This document shows positions 37,643 through 45,877 of a stretch of DNA of 64,000 nucleotides, piece by piece. The notes under the pieces were generated by a model that saw nothing but the letters and a program-made list of their open reading frames with translations, searched no databases and was not told the origin of the DNA. Positions within the stretch are counted from its first letter, which is position 1. Every line of letters begins with the position of its first letter. The stretch is from Streptomyces galbus. Its GTDB lineage: Bacteria > Actinomycetota > Actinomycetes > Streptomycetales > Streptomycetaceae. The position numbers and the translations under genes were made by a program. The DNA lies in assembly GCF_005280195.1 (NCBI RefSeq), contig NZ_SZPR01000007.1, forward strand, positions 174,270 through 238,269, written 5' to 3'.

Positions 37643-38320
37643 ATGTCGAGGAAGCTCCGCGCCGAGCGCACGCGCACCATAATCGTCAAGGCTGCTGCAG
37701 AGCTTTTCGACAAGTACGGTTATGAATCGTCGAGCCTGAATGACATCGTGGCGCGCGCGAACGTGACGAAGGGCGCCGTGTACTTCCACTTCGCGACGAA
37801 AGAAGACCTGGCCCAGGCGGTCCTCGACCTGAATCAAGGAATTTCCCGCCGATTGGTGGCCGAAAATGATCGGCCGGGCCGGTCCGCGCTGGAAGTCCTG
37901 GTCCGGGCCGCTTTCGAGATGGCGGAACGGGCCGCGCAGTGCTCCGTGGTGGGCGCCGGCATGCGTCTCGCCGTCGGCGGCGCGACGCCGGGCGGGCCGT
38001 CGAACGATCCCTTCGACGCGTGGGTACGGATCGCGGCCGACCGGCTCGCTGTGGCGGTCGCCGAAGGTGACGTCGCCGCCGAGGCCGACGTGGCCGCCGT
38101 TGCGCGCTCGCTCGTCTGGTTCCTCGTCGGCAGCCGGCTGGTCGGCTCCGTCCCGGGCGGCGCGACGGCGCGGGCCGGGGCAGTGGCCGACATGTGGCGC
38201 CTGCTGATCCCCGGGCTTGTGCCGGAAGCCCGGCGGCGGCATTACCGTGAACTGGTCGACATGCTCGCCCAGTCGGGCGGACGACCTCATTCCGATTGTG
38301 TCGTGCGACACGACTCGTGA
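37643..38320 (+). CDS. TetR-family gamma-butyrolactone-receptor-like regulator (ArpA/ScbR type)
   Basis: A 225-aa protein. The N-terminal HTH (RAERTRTIIVKAAAELFDKYGYESSSLNDIVARANVTKGAVYFHFATKEDLAQAVL) has the V-T-K-G-A-V-Y-F-H-F hallmark of the ArpA/ScbR/BarA receptor group. The ligand domain has the usual D-P-F-x-x-W-V-R helix and a C-terminal VWFLVGSRLVGSV segment. Such proteins repress antibiotic regulators until a butyrolactone or related hormone binds. No AfsA/ScbA-type hormone synthase is in the window, so it may be a pseudo-receptor or respond to an exogenous signal. ATG 37643 follows CGGGAGAG. It probably acts on the ArpA-like site before the next gene. Confidence 0.85.
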   Translation: MSRKLRAERTRTIIVKAAAELFDKYGYESSSLNDIVARANVTKGAVYFHFATKEDLAQAVLDLNQGISRRLVAENDRPGRSALEVLVRAAFEMAERAAQCSVVGAGMRLAVGGATPGGPSNDPFDAWVRIAADRLAVAVAEGDVAAEADVAAVARSLVWFLVGSRLVGSVPGGATARAGAVADMWRLLIPGLVPEARRRHYRELVDMLAQSGGRPHSDCVVRHDS

Positions 38321-38373
38321 CACGTCGGGAATAGGTGATCTCCCACCGCTTCCCCGGTTCCGCCAATGACGCG

Positions 38374-38392
38374 GTGTGAATTTAATCCACAC
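38374..38392. promoter_or_regulatory. 19-bp near-perfect palindrome upstream of the LAL gene
   Basis: GTGTGAATTTAATCCACAC matches its own reverse complement at 16 of 19 positions, within an unusually AT-rich patch. It lies 54 bp after the tetR stop. Candidate operator; the binder is unknown. Confidence 0.45.
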
Positions 38393-38431
38393 GTTAAAAC
38401 CGCGCAATAAACGCGCTCGCCACCCCGATGT

Positions 38432-38445
38432 GTGACGCAGGTCAC
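38432..38445. promoter_or_regulatory. Crp-type binding motif upstream of the LAL gene
   Basis: GTGACGCAGGTCAC is an exact fit to the Streptomyces Crp consensus GTG-N6-GNCAC and is itself a dyad (GTGAC / GTCAC). It lies ~155 bp before the LAL start. Chance matches are possible. Confidence 0.4.
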
Positions 38446-38493
38446 TTCAATTGAGGGAGTCGACGTCGGGGTCGGTTGCTGCAAAGGAAGATC

Positions 38494-38527
38494 AAATACC
38501 GTTGACAAGACCGATCGGCCGGTATTT
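38494..38527 (+). promoter_or_regulatory. LAL promoter with ArpA-type autoregulatory element
   Basis: -35 TTGACA (38502-38507) is overlapped by a 22-bp element made of CAAGACCGATC (38506-38516) and GGCCGGTATTT (38517-38527). The right half matches 10 of 11 positions of the ArpA half-site GG(T/C)CGGT(A/T)(T/C)G(T/G), and the left half 7 of 11. Outer arms AAATACCG / CGGTATTT (38494-38501, 38520-38527) form a second perfect dyad. A bound receptor would block this promoter. Confidence 0.65.
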
Positions 38528-38600
38528 CAATGGCAGGGTGATCTGGTAGGGCTGCTATGCCCCGAGATCGCCACTCGTCTCACAGGGGGAAGGAACGAGG

Positions 38601-41483
38601 ATGGCCGTCGTCGGCATGTCCGAAAACAGTCCGGATGTTTTCGGACTGCGTGATCTCGCATACGAGCTTCCGGAGCGCGTGAGGCTGCTGGCCGCGCTCC
38701 GCACCATCTACGAGGAGAGCCGAAGAGGCGAGGGCAGGGTCGCCATCGTCCACGGCCCGGTCGGCTGCGGTAAGACGGAACTCCTGCACGACTTCGCCGA
38801 TCATGTGGGCGCACAGGACGGCATCTACCTGAGCGCCACCGCCTCCCGGGACGAGCAGACGGTGCCTTTCGGCCTGCTGGCCCACCTGCTGCACGACGAC
38901 CGGATCGCGCCGGAGCTGCGAGCCAAGGCCGCCTGGTGTGCGTCGGAGGGGCAGGCGGCCCCCCAGGAACCGGACCGCTCCGGCGAGTCCCCCGGCGACG
39001 TGGCACCGCAGATCTTCCACGAGATGTGCCTGGCCCTGCTCGACGTGGTCGAGCACGCGCCCGGCCCCGTCGTCCTCGGCATCGACGACATGCACTACGC
39101 GGACACGGCCTCCCTTCGCTGCCTGTCCTACGTCGTGCGCAGGCTGCGTTCCTCGCCCCTGCTCATCGTGCTGAACGAGGCGCCGCACTCCCGGCGGCTG
39201 GCCACACTGTCCGAGGCGGAATGGCCGGCCGAGCCGCTCGTGCGCCGTCTGAAGCTGCCCCTGTTGTCCCCGCAGGGACTGGAGGAGGTCATAGCCGGCC
39301 GGCTCGGACGGGCGGCGGCAGAAGCACTGGCCGCCGACGCCTATCGGGTCACCGGAGGCAACCCCGCCCTGCTGCGCGGGCTGATCGAGGACAACCGGGG
39401 CACCGTGGTGTCGTCCGCACCGGTCTTTCGCGTGGCCGACGGCTACGGCCAGGCCCTGACCAGCTGTCTCTTCCGGTGCGAACCCGAAGTACTGCACGTC
39501 GCCCGCCAGCTGGCCGTACTCGACGAGGCGCCCTCGGTCCCGGTGCTGGCCCAGCTGACCGGCATGGATCCGGACAGCGCCGCGCGCGCCCTCGAACTGC
39601 TGCGCGAGACCGGTCTGCTCTCCGGCGGGCTGCTGCGGCACGCCGGCGCCAACAGCGCGGTGCTCAGCGGCATGACTCCTGAACAGCGCGCCGACCTCCA
39701 GGTCAACACGGCCAACGTCCTGTTCAAGAACGGCTTCCCGACCGACACGGTGGCGCGTCACCTGCTCGCGGCCAGCCGCGTCGACAGCGACTGCGCGATC
39801 CCCGTCCTGCAGGAGGCCGCCCAGCAGGCGGTGGCGGACGGTGACCTGGACTTCGCGCTGGACTGCCTGCGCATGGCCCTCCAGTACGACACCGACGAGC
39901 AGCGCCGGGCGGCCACCACCGCGATGATCATGCAGGCGACGTGGCGCCGCGAGCCGTATGCGGCGTACCGGCGGGTCGAGGGGCTGGTGGAGGACTCCCG
40001 CGCGGGGCGCCTGACGGGCCAGCACGCGACCTCGGTCATCGACGCCCTGATGTGGTTCGGCCGCCCCAGCGAGGCGATCGACCTGCTGATGCGCGGGGCG
40101 CGGGCGGATCCGGGCGCGCACGACCTGGTCGGCGCCTCCCACCTGGAGGCGTGCCACGCCTGGCTGGACACGCTCTACCCGGGCCGCGGCGGTGGGCACG
40201 CGGCGCGGATCCCGCACGCCCACGAGATCACCGGGGGCGGCGTCGCCCCGGACGCCTGGGCCAAGAGCCGGGCGGCGCAGCTGTTCCGGTGGAACCTGAC
40301 TACGCCACCGGACAACGGGCGGGTCCGCGAGGCGCAGCAGTCGCTCAGCCACTACACGCTCACGGACGGCACCGCGCCCCTGCTGCTGGTCGCTCTCGGA
40401 ACCCTGCTCCAGGCGGAGCGGTTACAGGAGGCCGGCGCACGGTCCGAAGAACTGGCCCGCCTGGCCGGACAGGCCTCGTTCACCGTGTGGGAGGCGCTGT
40501 TCCGTTCCATGCGGGCGGAGGTGTTCCTGCGGCAGGGCGAGCCGGTCGCCGCCGAACGGGAGGCCGACCAGGCCGTCGCCCTGTTGCCCGTACGCAACTG
40601 GGGCATCCTGCTGGGGCTTCCGCTCGCCACGGCACTACAGGCCAACGCGTTGACCGGGCACACCGCCGCCTGGGCGACCGAGGCGCAGACGGTGCTGCCC
40701 CAGGCGATCTTCGAAACGCCCTACGGTGTACGTCTGCTGCACGCTCGCGGCCACCGCCACCTGGCCGGTGGTCAGGTCTCCGCGGCACTCGGCGACTTCC
40801 AGGGTGCGGGTGAGCTGGCCGAGCGGCTGGGTCTGGACCACCCGGTGGTCCTGCCCTGGCGGACGAGCGCGGCTCAGGCTCTCATCCGCCTGGGCGACCG
40901 CAAGCAGGCCCGAACGCTGCTCGGCGAACAGCTGCGCGCGTGCGGGCCGGATCAGCCGCGGATCTACGCCGAGGCGCTGCGCGCGCTGGCCGCGGCGAGC
41001 CCGCTCCAGGAGCGGCACAAACTGCTCAACCAGGCCTCGGAGCACCTCCAGACGTGCGAGGCACCTCTGGAGCTGGCGTTCGCTCTGCACGACCTCGGGT
41101 GGGCCTGGCAGGAACAGGGGCAGTACACCAAGGGGCGGCAGATCGTGCGCCGGGCCGCGCTGATGGCCGAGCGGCGAGGCGTGCGCATTCCGGCGCCCGC
41201 CACCCACCGGCTGAACCACGACGAGCAGGACCGGCCGGCCACGCCGACGGCGCGACCGGTCCGCGCGGCGGAGGTGCTCAGCGACGCCGAGATGAGGGTC
41301 GCTCAGCTGGCGGTGGGCGGGTACAGCAACCGGCAGATCGCGAGCCGGCTGTTCGTGACAGTGAGTACGGTCGAGCAGCACCTCACGCGGATCTATCGCA
41401 AGCTCGACATCAGGCGGCGGACGGACCTCGTCGGCGCCTTGCAGAGGGCCGAGCCGGTGGAGCGGGACCAACTGGCCAGCTGA
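38601..41483 (+). CDS. Large ATP-binding LuxR-family (LAL) pathway regulator, TTA-containing
   Basis: 960 aa. The N-terminal AAA/MalT-like ATPase has Walker A GPVGCGKTE (52-60) and Walker B VVLGIDDMHYAD (157-168). A long TPR-like helical middle (~380-870) follows. The C-terminal LuxR HTH (~895-950) reads LSDAEMRVAQLAVGGYSNRQIASRLFVTVSTVEQHLTRIYRKLDI. LAL proteins are typical cluster-situated activators of type I PKS clusters. Leu608 is encoded by TTA (40422-40424), so full-length synthesis should need bldA tRNA. GGAAGGA precedes the ATG. Expression appears gated by the upstream TetR/ARE and possibly Crp. It probably activates the GMC and ACAD-P450 promoters. Confidence 0.92.
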   Translation: MAVVGMSENSPDVFGLRDLAYELPERVRLLAALRTIYEESRRGEGRVAIVHGPVGCGKTELLHDFADHVGAQDGIYLSATASRDEQTVPFGLLAHLLHDDRIAPELRAKAAWCASEGQAAPQEPDRSGESPGDVAPQIFHEMCLALLDVVEHAPGPVVLGIDDMHYADTASLRCLSYVVRRLRSSPLLIVLNEAPHSRRLATLSEAEWPAEPLVRRLKLPLLSPQGLEEVIAGRLGRAAAEALAADAYRVTGGNPALLRGLIEDNRGTVVSSAPVFRVADGYGQALTSCLFRCEPEVLHVARQLAVLDEAPSVPVLAQLTGMDPDSAARALELLRETGLLSGGLLRHAGANSAVLSGMTPEQRADLQVNTANVLFKNGFPTDTVARHLLAASRVDSDCAIPVLQEAAQQAVADGDLDFALDCLRMALQYDTDEQRRAATTAMIMQATWRREPYAAYRRVEGLVEDSRAGRLTGQHATSVIDALMWFGRPSEAIDLLMRGARADPGAHDLVGASHLEACHAWLDTLYPGRGGGHAARIPHAHEITGGGVAPDAWAKSRAAQLFRWNLTTPPDNGRVREAQQSLSHYTLTDGTAPLLLVALGTLLQAERLQEAGARSEELARLAGQASFTVWEALFRSMRAEVFLRQGEPVAAEREADQAVALLPVRNWGILLGLPLATALQANALTGHTAAWATEAQTVLPQAIFETPYGVRLLHARGHRHLAGGQVSAALGDFQGAGELAERLGLDHPVVLPWRTSAAQALIRLGDRKQARTLLGEQLRACGPDQPRIYAEALRALAAASPLQERHKLLNQASEHLQTCEAPLELAFALHDLGWAWQEQGQYTKGRQIVRRAALMAERRGVRIPAPATHRLNHDEQDRPATPTARPVRAAEVLSDAEMRVAQLAVGGYSNRQIASRLFVTVSTVEQHLTRIYRKLDIRRRTDLVGALQRAEPVERDQLAS

Positions 41484-41569
41484 GCAGGCCGTGCCGTTCC
41501 TGTGTGACGGGGTCGGCGGCGCGGACGAGAGCCCTGGAGGTGCCTTCCTCTTCAGGGCCCCGCGTCGCG

Positions 41570-42319
41570 TCACATGACGTCGAGGAGGGCCCGGGCGACG
41601 GCACCGGGGTCGTCGTCCAGGTAGAAGTGGCCGCCCGGGAAGGCGCGGACATCGGTGTGGGAGACGGTGTGGGCGTCCCATGCGCGCACCTCGGGCAGGG
41701 GGGCGACCGGGTCGTCCTTCCCGGCGAAGACCGAGATGGGACAGGTCACCTGGGCCGATTCCGGGTGCGGACGGTAGGTCTCCACCGCTCGGTAGTCGGC
41801 CCGCACGACGGGGAGCACCAGGGCGCGCATATCGGCGTCGGCGAGCAGCGCGGACGCGGTGCCGCCCAGCCGGTCCAGCTCCCTGATCAGGCCGGCGTCA
41901 TCGCGCTGGTGGACCCGCTCGTCGCGCACGATCGAGGGGGCGCGCCGGGCCGAGACGATCAGCCGGCCGGGCCCCTGAGCGGTCAACTGCTCGAAACGGC
42001 GCGCCACTTCGAAGGCGACGACGGCACCGAGGCTGTGGCCGAAGAAGGCGAACGGCCCGTCGAGTTCGTGCCGCAGGGCGGCGAAGGCGGCGTCCGCGAG
42101 CGCGGGGACGCTGTCGAGGAAGGGTTCGTGGCGCCGGTCCTGACGACCCGGATACTGCACGCACCACGCCTCCGCCTTCGGGGCGAGCGCCTGCGCGAGC
42201 GGTCGGAAGGAGGCCGCCGACCCGCCCGCGTGCGGGAAGCAGACCAGGCGGGGCACACCCTGCGGCACCTCGACGAAGCGGCGCGTCCAGGAGCGCAGGC
42301 TGTCCTTGCTGACCCTCAT
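41570..42319 (-). CDS. Type II (discrete) thioesterase of the polyketide cluster
   Basis: A 249-aa alpha/beta hydrolase of the GrsT/RifR type. The core LVCFPHAGGSAASFRPLAQAL starts the fold. The nucleophile is Ser96 in GHSLGAVVAFEVAR. Acid is Asp202/203 in FAGKDDPVAP and His231 is in FPGGHFYLDDD. These enzymes clear aberrant acyl groups from stalled PKS carrier proteins. ATG 42319 follows GCGAGGT by 5 nt. It is convergent with the LAL gene and downstream of the MFS exporter gene. Confidence 0.92.
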   Translation of the reverse strand: MRVSKDSLRSWTRRFVEVPQGVPRLVCFPHAGGSAASFRPLAQALAPKAEAWCVQYPGRQDRRHEPFLDSVPALADAAFAALRHELDGPFAFFGHSLGAVVAFEVARRFEQLTAQGPGRLIVSARRAPSIVRDERVHQRDDAGLIRELDRLGGTASALLADADMRALVLPVVRADYRAVETYRPHPESAQVTCPISVFAGKDDPVAPLPEVRAWDAHTVSHTDVRAFPGGHFYLDDDPGAVARALLDVM

Positions 42320-42373
42320 GTCGACCTCGCTGTCGGGCGGGGACGGCGGCGCCGGAGGGCGCCGGGACGGATG

Positions 42374-42416
42374 GCGGGTCCGTGGCCGGTCGGGGGATGC
42401 CCGGTCACGGACCCGC
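42374..42416 (-). terminator. Terminator downstream of the MFS gene
   Basis: A 16-bp stem with one mismatch (42374-42389 / 42401-42416), 25 bp past the exporter's stop, suggesting the thioesterase gene has its own promoter or depends on read-through. Confidence 0.6.
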
Positions 42417-42441
42417 GTTCGGGGATGGTGCCGCGCTTCGC

Positions 42442-43938
42442 TCAGTGCGAGACGGCGCCGAGCTCGTCCACCTGCCCGGCGGGCTCCCCGGCCGCCGCCC
42501 CGGGGGCCGGGGCACCGGGCTTCTTGAGGGTGAAGGCGAGCAGACCGCCGATCACGGCGGCGGCGCCGCCGATCCAGGTGGCCGTGCGCAGACCGTCGGC
42601 CACGGCCGAGACGGCGGGGTGGGCGTCGGCGCTCACGTCGAGGCCGGCGTTGGCGATGGCGACCAGGGCGGCGAGGCCGGCCGCGCCGCCGATCTGCTGG
42701 GAGGCGTTGGCGAGCGCGGAGGCGATGCCGGCCTCGCTCGGGGCCACACCGGAGGCGGCGCACACGAACATCGCGGGGAAGGTGACGCCGCCGCCGACAC
42801 CCCAGACGATCAGGCCGACGAGCAGCTGCCAGAAGGAGGCGTGGGTGGTCATCGCGAGCGCGAGGACGATCATGCCGATGCCGTTGATCAGCATGCCGAG
42901 GAACAGCGTGGTGCGCGGGCCCCACTTGCCGAGCAGGACGCCGGTGAGCCGCAGCGAGGCCAGCATCGAGACCACGGTGAGCGGCAGGAAGGCCAGGCCG
43001 GCTTCGAGGGCGTTGTAGCCGAGCACGACCTGCAGGTAGTTGGTGAACAGGTAGTAGGAGCCGGACAGCGCGCTCTGGAAGACCAGGATGATCAGGATCG
43101 CGGTCACCAGGCTGCGGTTGCGGAACAGCCGCATCGGTGCGAGCGGGGCGCGCGTCTTGGACTCCACCAGGGCGAACACGGCGAGGAGCACCACGCCGGC
43201 GGCGATGGAACCGGCGCCGCGCAGCGAGCCCCAGCCCGCCTCGGGGCCGCTCACCAGGCCGAGCACCAGCAGGGACGAGCCCGCGGTGGCCAGAAGCGCG
43301 CCGGGCAGGTCGAAGCTCGCGTCACTGGAGGAGCGCTCGTCGGGCGGCAGCACGGAGGGCGCGGCGACGGCGGCCAGCAGGGCCATCGGCACCAGGATGA
43401 ACAGCACCCACTCCCAGCCCCAGGCGTTGGTGAGCAGACCGCCGAGCAGGGCACCGGCCGCGAGACCGCCGCTGCCGCAGGCGCCCCAGACGGCCAGCGC
43501 GCGGTTGCGCTCGGCACCTTCCTCGAAACGGGTGTTGACCAGCATCAGGGTGGCCGGCGAGAGCAGCGCGGCGCCGATGCCCTGCACGGCGCGGGCGGCG
43601 ATCAGCACACCGGGGTCCGTGGCCAGACCGCCCGCGAGGCAGGCCAGGCCGAAGACGGTGGCGCCGAGCAGGAAGATGCGGCGGCCGCCGAGGCGGTCCA
43701 CCAGACGGCCGCCGAAGAGCAGGAGTCCGCCGAATGCCACGGCGTAGGCGCTGACCACCCACTGCAGGGACTGGGCGGTGAATCCGAGCGCTTTTCCGAT
43801 GTCCGGCAGCGCGACGTACACGATGTTGTAGTCGGCGGCAACGATGAACTGGGCAAAGGCGAGCAGCGCGAGCATGAGCCCGGGCCGGTGCCTGGTGTTG
43901 GGGACGGTGTCAACCACGACTGGGCTTCTTTCTGTCAC
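42442..43938 (-). CDS. MFS exporter, DHA2 (14-TMS, EmrB/QacA-like) family
   Basis: A 498-aa drug:H+ antiporter-type exporter with about 14 hydrophobic segments. Motif D1 (QWVVSAYAVAFGG), motif A (GGRLVDRLGGRRIF), motif B (RAVQGIGAALLSPATLML) and antiporter motif C-like GSGGLAAGALLGGLLT are present. It is likely the self-resistance/export pump for the polyketide. Start GTG 43938 is supported weakly; a GTG at 43917 with AGAAAGAAG ahead is a good alternative. Its promoter region has a GTGTT/AACAC dyad, suggesting TetR-type control. Confidence 0.9.
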   Translation of the reverse strand: MTERSPVVVDTVPNTRHRPGLMLALLAFAQFIVAADYNIVYVALPDIGKALGFTAQSLQWVVSAYAVAFGGLLLFGGRLVDRLGGRRIFLLGATVFGLACLAGGLATDPGVLIAARAVQGIGAALLSPATLMLVNTRFEEGAERNRALAVWGACGSGGLAAGALLGGLLTNAWGWEWVLFILVPMALLAAVAAPSVLPPDERSSSDASFDLPGALLATAGSSLLVLGLVSGPEAGWGSLRGAGSIAAGVVLLAVFALVESKTRAPLAPMRLFRNRSLVTAILIILVFQSALSGSYYLFTNYLQVVLGYNALEAGLAFLPLTVVSMLASLRLTGVLLGKWGPRTTLFLGMLINGIGMIVLALAMTTHASFWQLLVGLIVWGVGGGVTFPAMFVCAASGVAPSEAGIASALANASQQIGGAAGLAALVAIANAGLDVSADAHPAVSAVADGLRTATWIGGAAAVIGGLLAFTLKKPGAPAPGAAAGEPAGQVDELGAVSH

Positions 43939-43981
43939 ATGGGCCGGTGCATGAGAGCGGAACCGGGGGAGCGACGAGCAA

Positions 43982-44042
43982 TCAGTACACGGTGTTCAGT
44001 AACAACACGGCGAAGTCTGACTCAACGGCGCTCCCCTGTCAA
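43982..44042 (-). promoter_or_regulatory. MFS promoter with dyad operator
   Basis: Minus-strand -35 TTGACA (44042-44037), with a plausible -10 CAGACT 17 bp on (44019-44014). Just downstream of it lies GTGTT-7-AACAC (43992-43996 / 44004-44008), nested beside an imperfect palindrome TACTGAACAC/GTGTACTGAT. ACTGAAC also occurs upstream of the second tetR gene (near 45850). Confidence 0.45.
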
Positions 44043-44087
44043 ACGGTGTTGTGGTCACGCGAGTCGGGGTGATCCCACGGGGTTCGG

Positions 44088-45599
44088 TCAGCCGTGCGAG
44101 GCCTTGATCCGGTCCGCCATCCGCTCGGCCAGCATCAGCACCGTGAGCAGCGGGTTTCCGCGGATGACCTCGGGCATCACGGACTGGTCGATCACGCGCA
44201 GGCCCTCGACGCCGAGGACACGGCAGTCCGGGTCGACCACGGTGGTGGCGTCGTCGGGCGAGCCCATGCGGGCCGTGGTCGCCACGTGGTGGCTGGCGAA
44301 GGTGACCCGCGGCAGTTCCTCGGCGGAGGGCAGCTCGGGCTTGCCCGCGAGGAGGGACCGGAAGGCCGGCTGATGGACCAGCTCCCCGACGCGTTCGAGC
44401 GCGTCCTTGGCACGCAGCGCGTCGCTCTGGTCGGTGAGCATGTGCATCTCCACGAACGGGCCGGCGAGCGGATCGCGCGAGGTGAACACCAGGCGGCCGC
44501 GGCTGACCGCGTGCATCTGCCAGATGCAGACACCGGGAGTGTTCAGCCAGCCGTTGTTCGGAATGATCATCATGTCGTTGAAGCCCGTGTCCCCGAGCCC
44601 GGAGGAGTACCGCCAGGTGACGTTCACGGTCCTGCCGAAGGGACTCGCGGCCCGGTCCGACGGGATGGGCAGGGCCAGCACGATGAAGGGGTGCTCGGTG
44701 AGCTCCTGTCCGACCGGAAGCTCCACCACCTGCTCGACGCCGAGTCGGCGCAGGTCGGGGGAGGTGCCGATGCCGGAGCGCACCAGCACGGCCGGGGACA
44801 GGGTGCCGCCCGCGGCGAGGATCACCTCGCCGCCCGGGGCGAGGGGGACCGTCTCGCCGTCGGCCAGCTGCACTCCCGTGACCGTGCTGCGGTCGGGCGC
44901 GAAGGTGACGCTGTCCACCAGGGCTTCGCCGCGGACGGTCAGATTGCCGCGCCCGCGTGCGGGCTCGAGGTACCCGTCGTTGGCCGCCACCCGCTTGCCG
45001 TCGCGCAGGTGCATGGGGAAGGGGGACAGCCCGGTCGAGTCCGGGGCATTGGCGTCGTCGTGCCAGGCGATGCCCATCCCGAGTGCGGCGTCCCGGAAGG
45101 CGAGGTCGACGCCGCCCCAGTCCTTCTGCGGCTCGCGGTAGACCGGCAGTGGTCCGCCCCGGCCGTGGTAGGGGGCGTCCGGGAAGTCGTGGTCGTCCTC
45201 CAGTTTCCGGTAGTACGGCAGGACCTCGTCGAAGGACCAGCCGGCGGCGCCGCGTGCCACCCACCGGTCGAAGTCGTCCCGCACCCCGCGAATGGAGAAC
45301 AGTCCGTTCACCTGGGAAGTGCCGCCCACGCCGCGGCCCGCCTGGAAGGGGACCGGGTCCAGACCCGGGTGGATCCTGGTCTCCAGGCCGTGCCACCAGA
45401 AGTCGGGCTGCGCCGCCATGTCCAGGTCGAAGGTGCGGCCGGCGAAATTTTGTGGTCGGTCCGCCGGGCGGATGTCCTTTCCGGCCTCCAGGAGCAGGAC
45501 CCGGGCCGCCGAATTCTCGGAGATTCTGGCCGCCAGCGCGGAACCGGCGGCGCCACCGCCGACGACGATGTAATCCCAATCGGTGGAGGGGGTGACCAT
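44088..45599 (-). CDS. GMC-family FAD-dependent oxidoreductase (choline dehydrogenase-like)
   Basis: A 503-aa flavoprotein alcohol oxidase/dehydrogenase. FAD-binding N-terminus DYIVVGGGAAGSALAARISE...VLLLEAGKD, GMC signature-1 region GVGGTSQVNGLFSIRG, signature-2-like AAGGTLSPAVLVRSGIG, and C-terminal active-site histidines in ASHHVATTARMG with MPEVIRGNPLLTVLMLAERMAD are present. It could oxidise a hydroxyl of the polyketide to a ketone or aldehyde. ATG 45599 with GAAAGG is chosen; an upstream in-frame extension lacks family similarity. The promoter carries the 17-bp motif shared with the ACAD operon. Confidence 0.9.
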   Translation of the reverse strand: MVTPSTDWDYIVVGGGAAGSALAARISENSAARVLLLEAGKDIRPADRPQNFAGRTFDLDMAAQPDFWWHGLETRIHPGLDPVPFQAGRGVGGTSQVNGLFSIRGVRDDFDRWVARGAAGWSFDEVLPYYRKLEDDHDFPDAPYHGRGGPLPVYREPQKDWGGVDLAFRDAALGMGIAWHDDANAPDSTGLSPFPMHLRDGKRVAANDGYLEPARGRGNLTVRGEALVDSVTFAPDRSTVTGVQLADGETVPLAPGGEVILAAGGTLSPAVLVRSGIGTSPDLRRLGVEQVVELPVGQELTEHPFIVLALPIPSDRAASPFGRTVNVTWRYSSGLGDTGFNDMMIIPNNGWLNTPGVCIWQMHAVSRGRLVFTSRDPLAGPFVEMHMLTDQSDALRAKDALERVGELVHQPAFRSLLAGKPELPSAEELPRVTFASHHVATTARMGSPDDATTVVDPDCRVLGVEGLRVIDQSVMPEVIRGNPLLTVLMLAERMADRIKASHG

Positions 45600-45675
45600 T
45601 TTTCGACCTTTCACCGGACGGTATTCCATTGCTCGGTATTTCTCGTGTCCGCGAGCGACCGTAAAGGGACCGCCA

Positions 45676-45692
45676 CCCCTATCGACAACCCC
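45676..45692 (-). promoter_or_regulatory. Putative LAL activator box, GMC promoter
   Basis: Minus-strand GGGGTTGTCGATAGGGG, 77 bp upstream of the GMC start, with a TACGGT -10 candidate ~19 bp downstream. It is identical at 16 of 17 positions to 47325-47341. The rest of the 278-bp divergent region to the second tetR gene has no ORF. Confidence 0.55.
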
Positions 45693-45877
45693 TAGATCGC
45701 ATCGCGGGTGCCTCGGCGTGCGCGCATGTGCCCAGGGGTCGTCCCGGCGAACGCCGAGCGGCACAGGACTGCAGGGGACCGCACGCTCCGGGGGCGGCGC
45801 TGCACACCCCCGATGAACTACACACTGATCACAAACTGCCCCATAGGCACTGAACTCTACGCTGTTACGATGGCGTC

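Noticed and set aside
37024..37725. A 233-aa plus-strand ORF before the receptor-like tetR gene
   Set aside because: Only a short part resembles MsrB; the rest is out of frame. It is explained better as a pseudogene running through several frames than as an intact protein.
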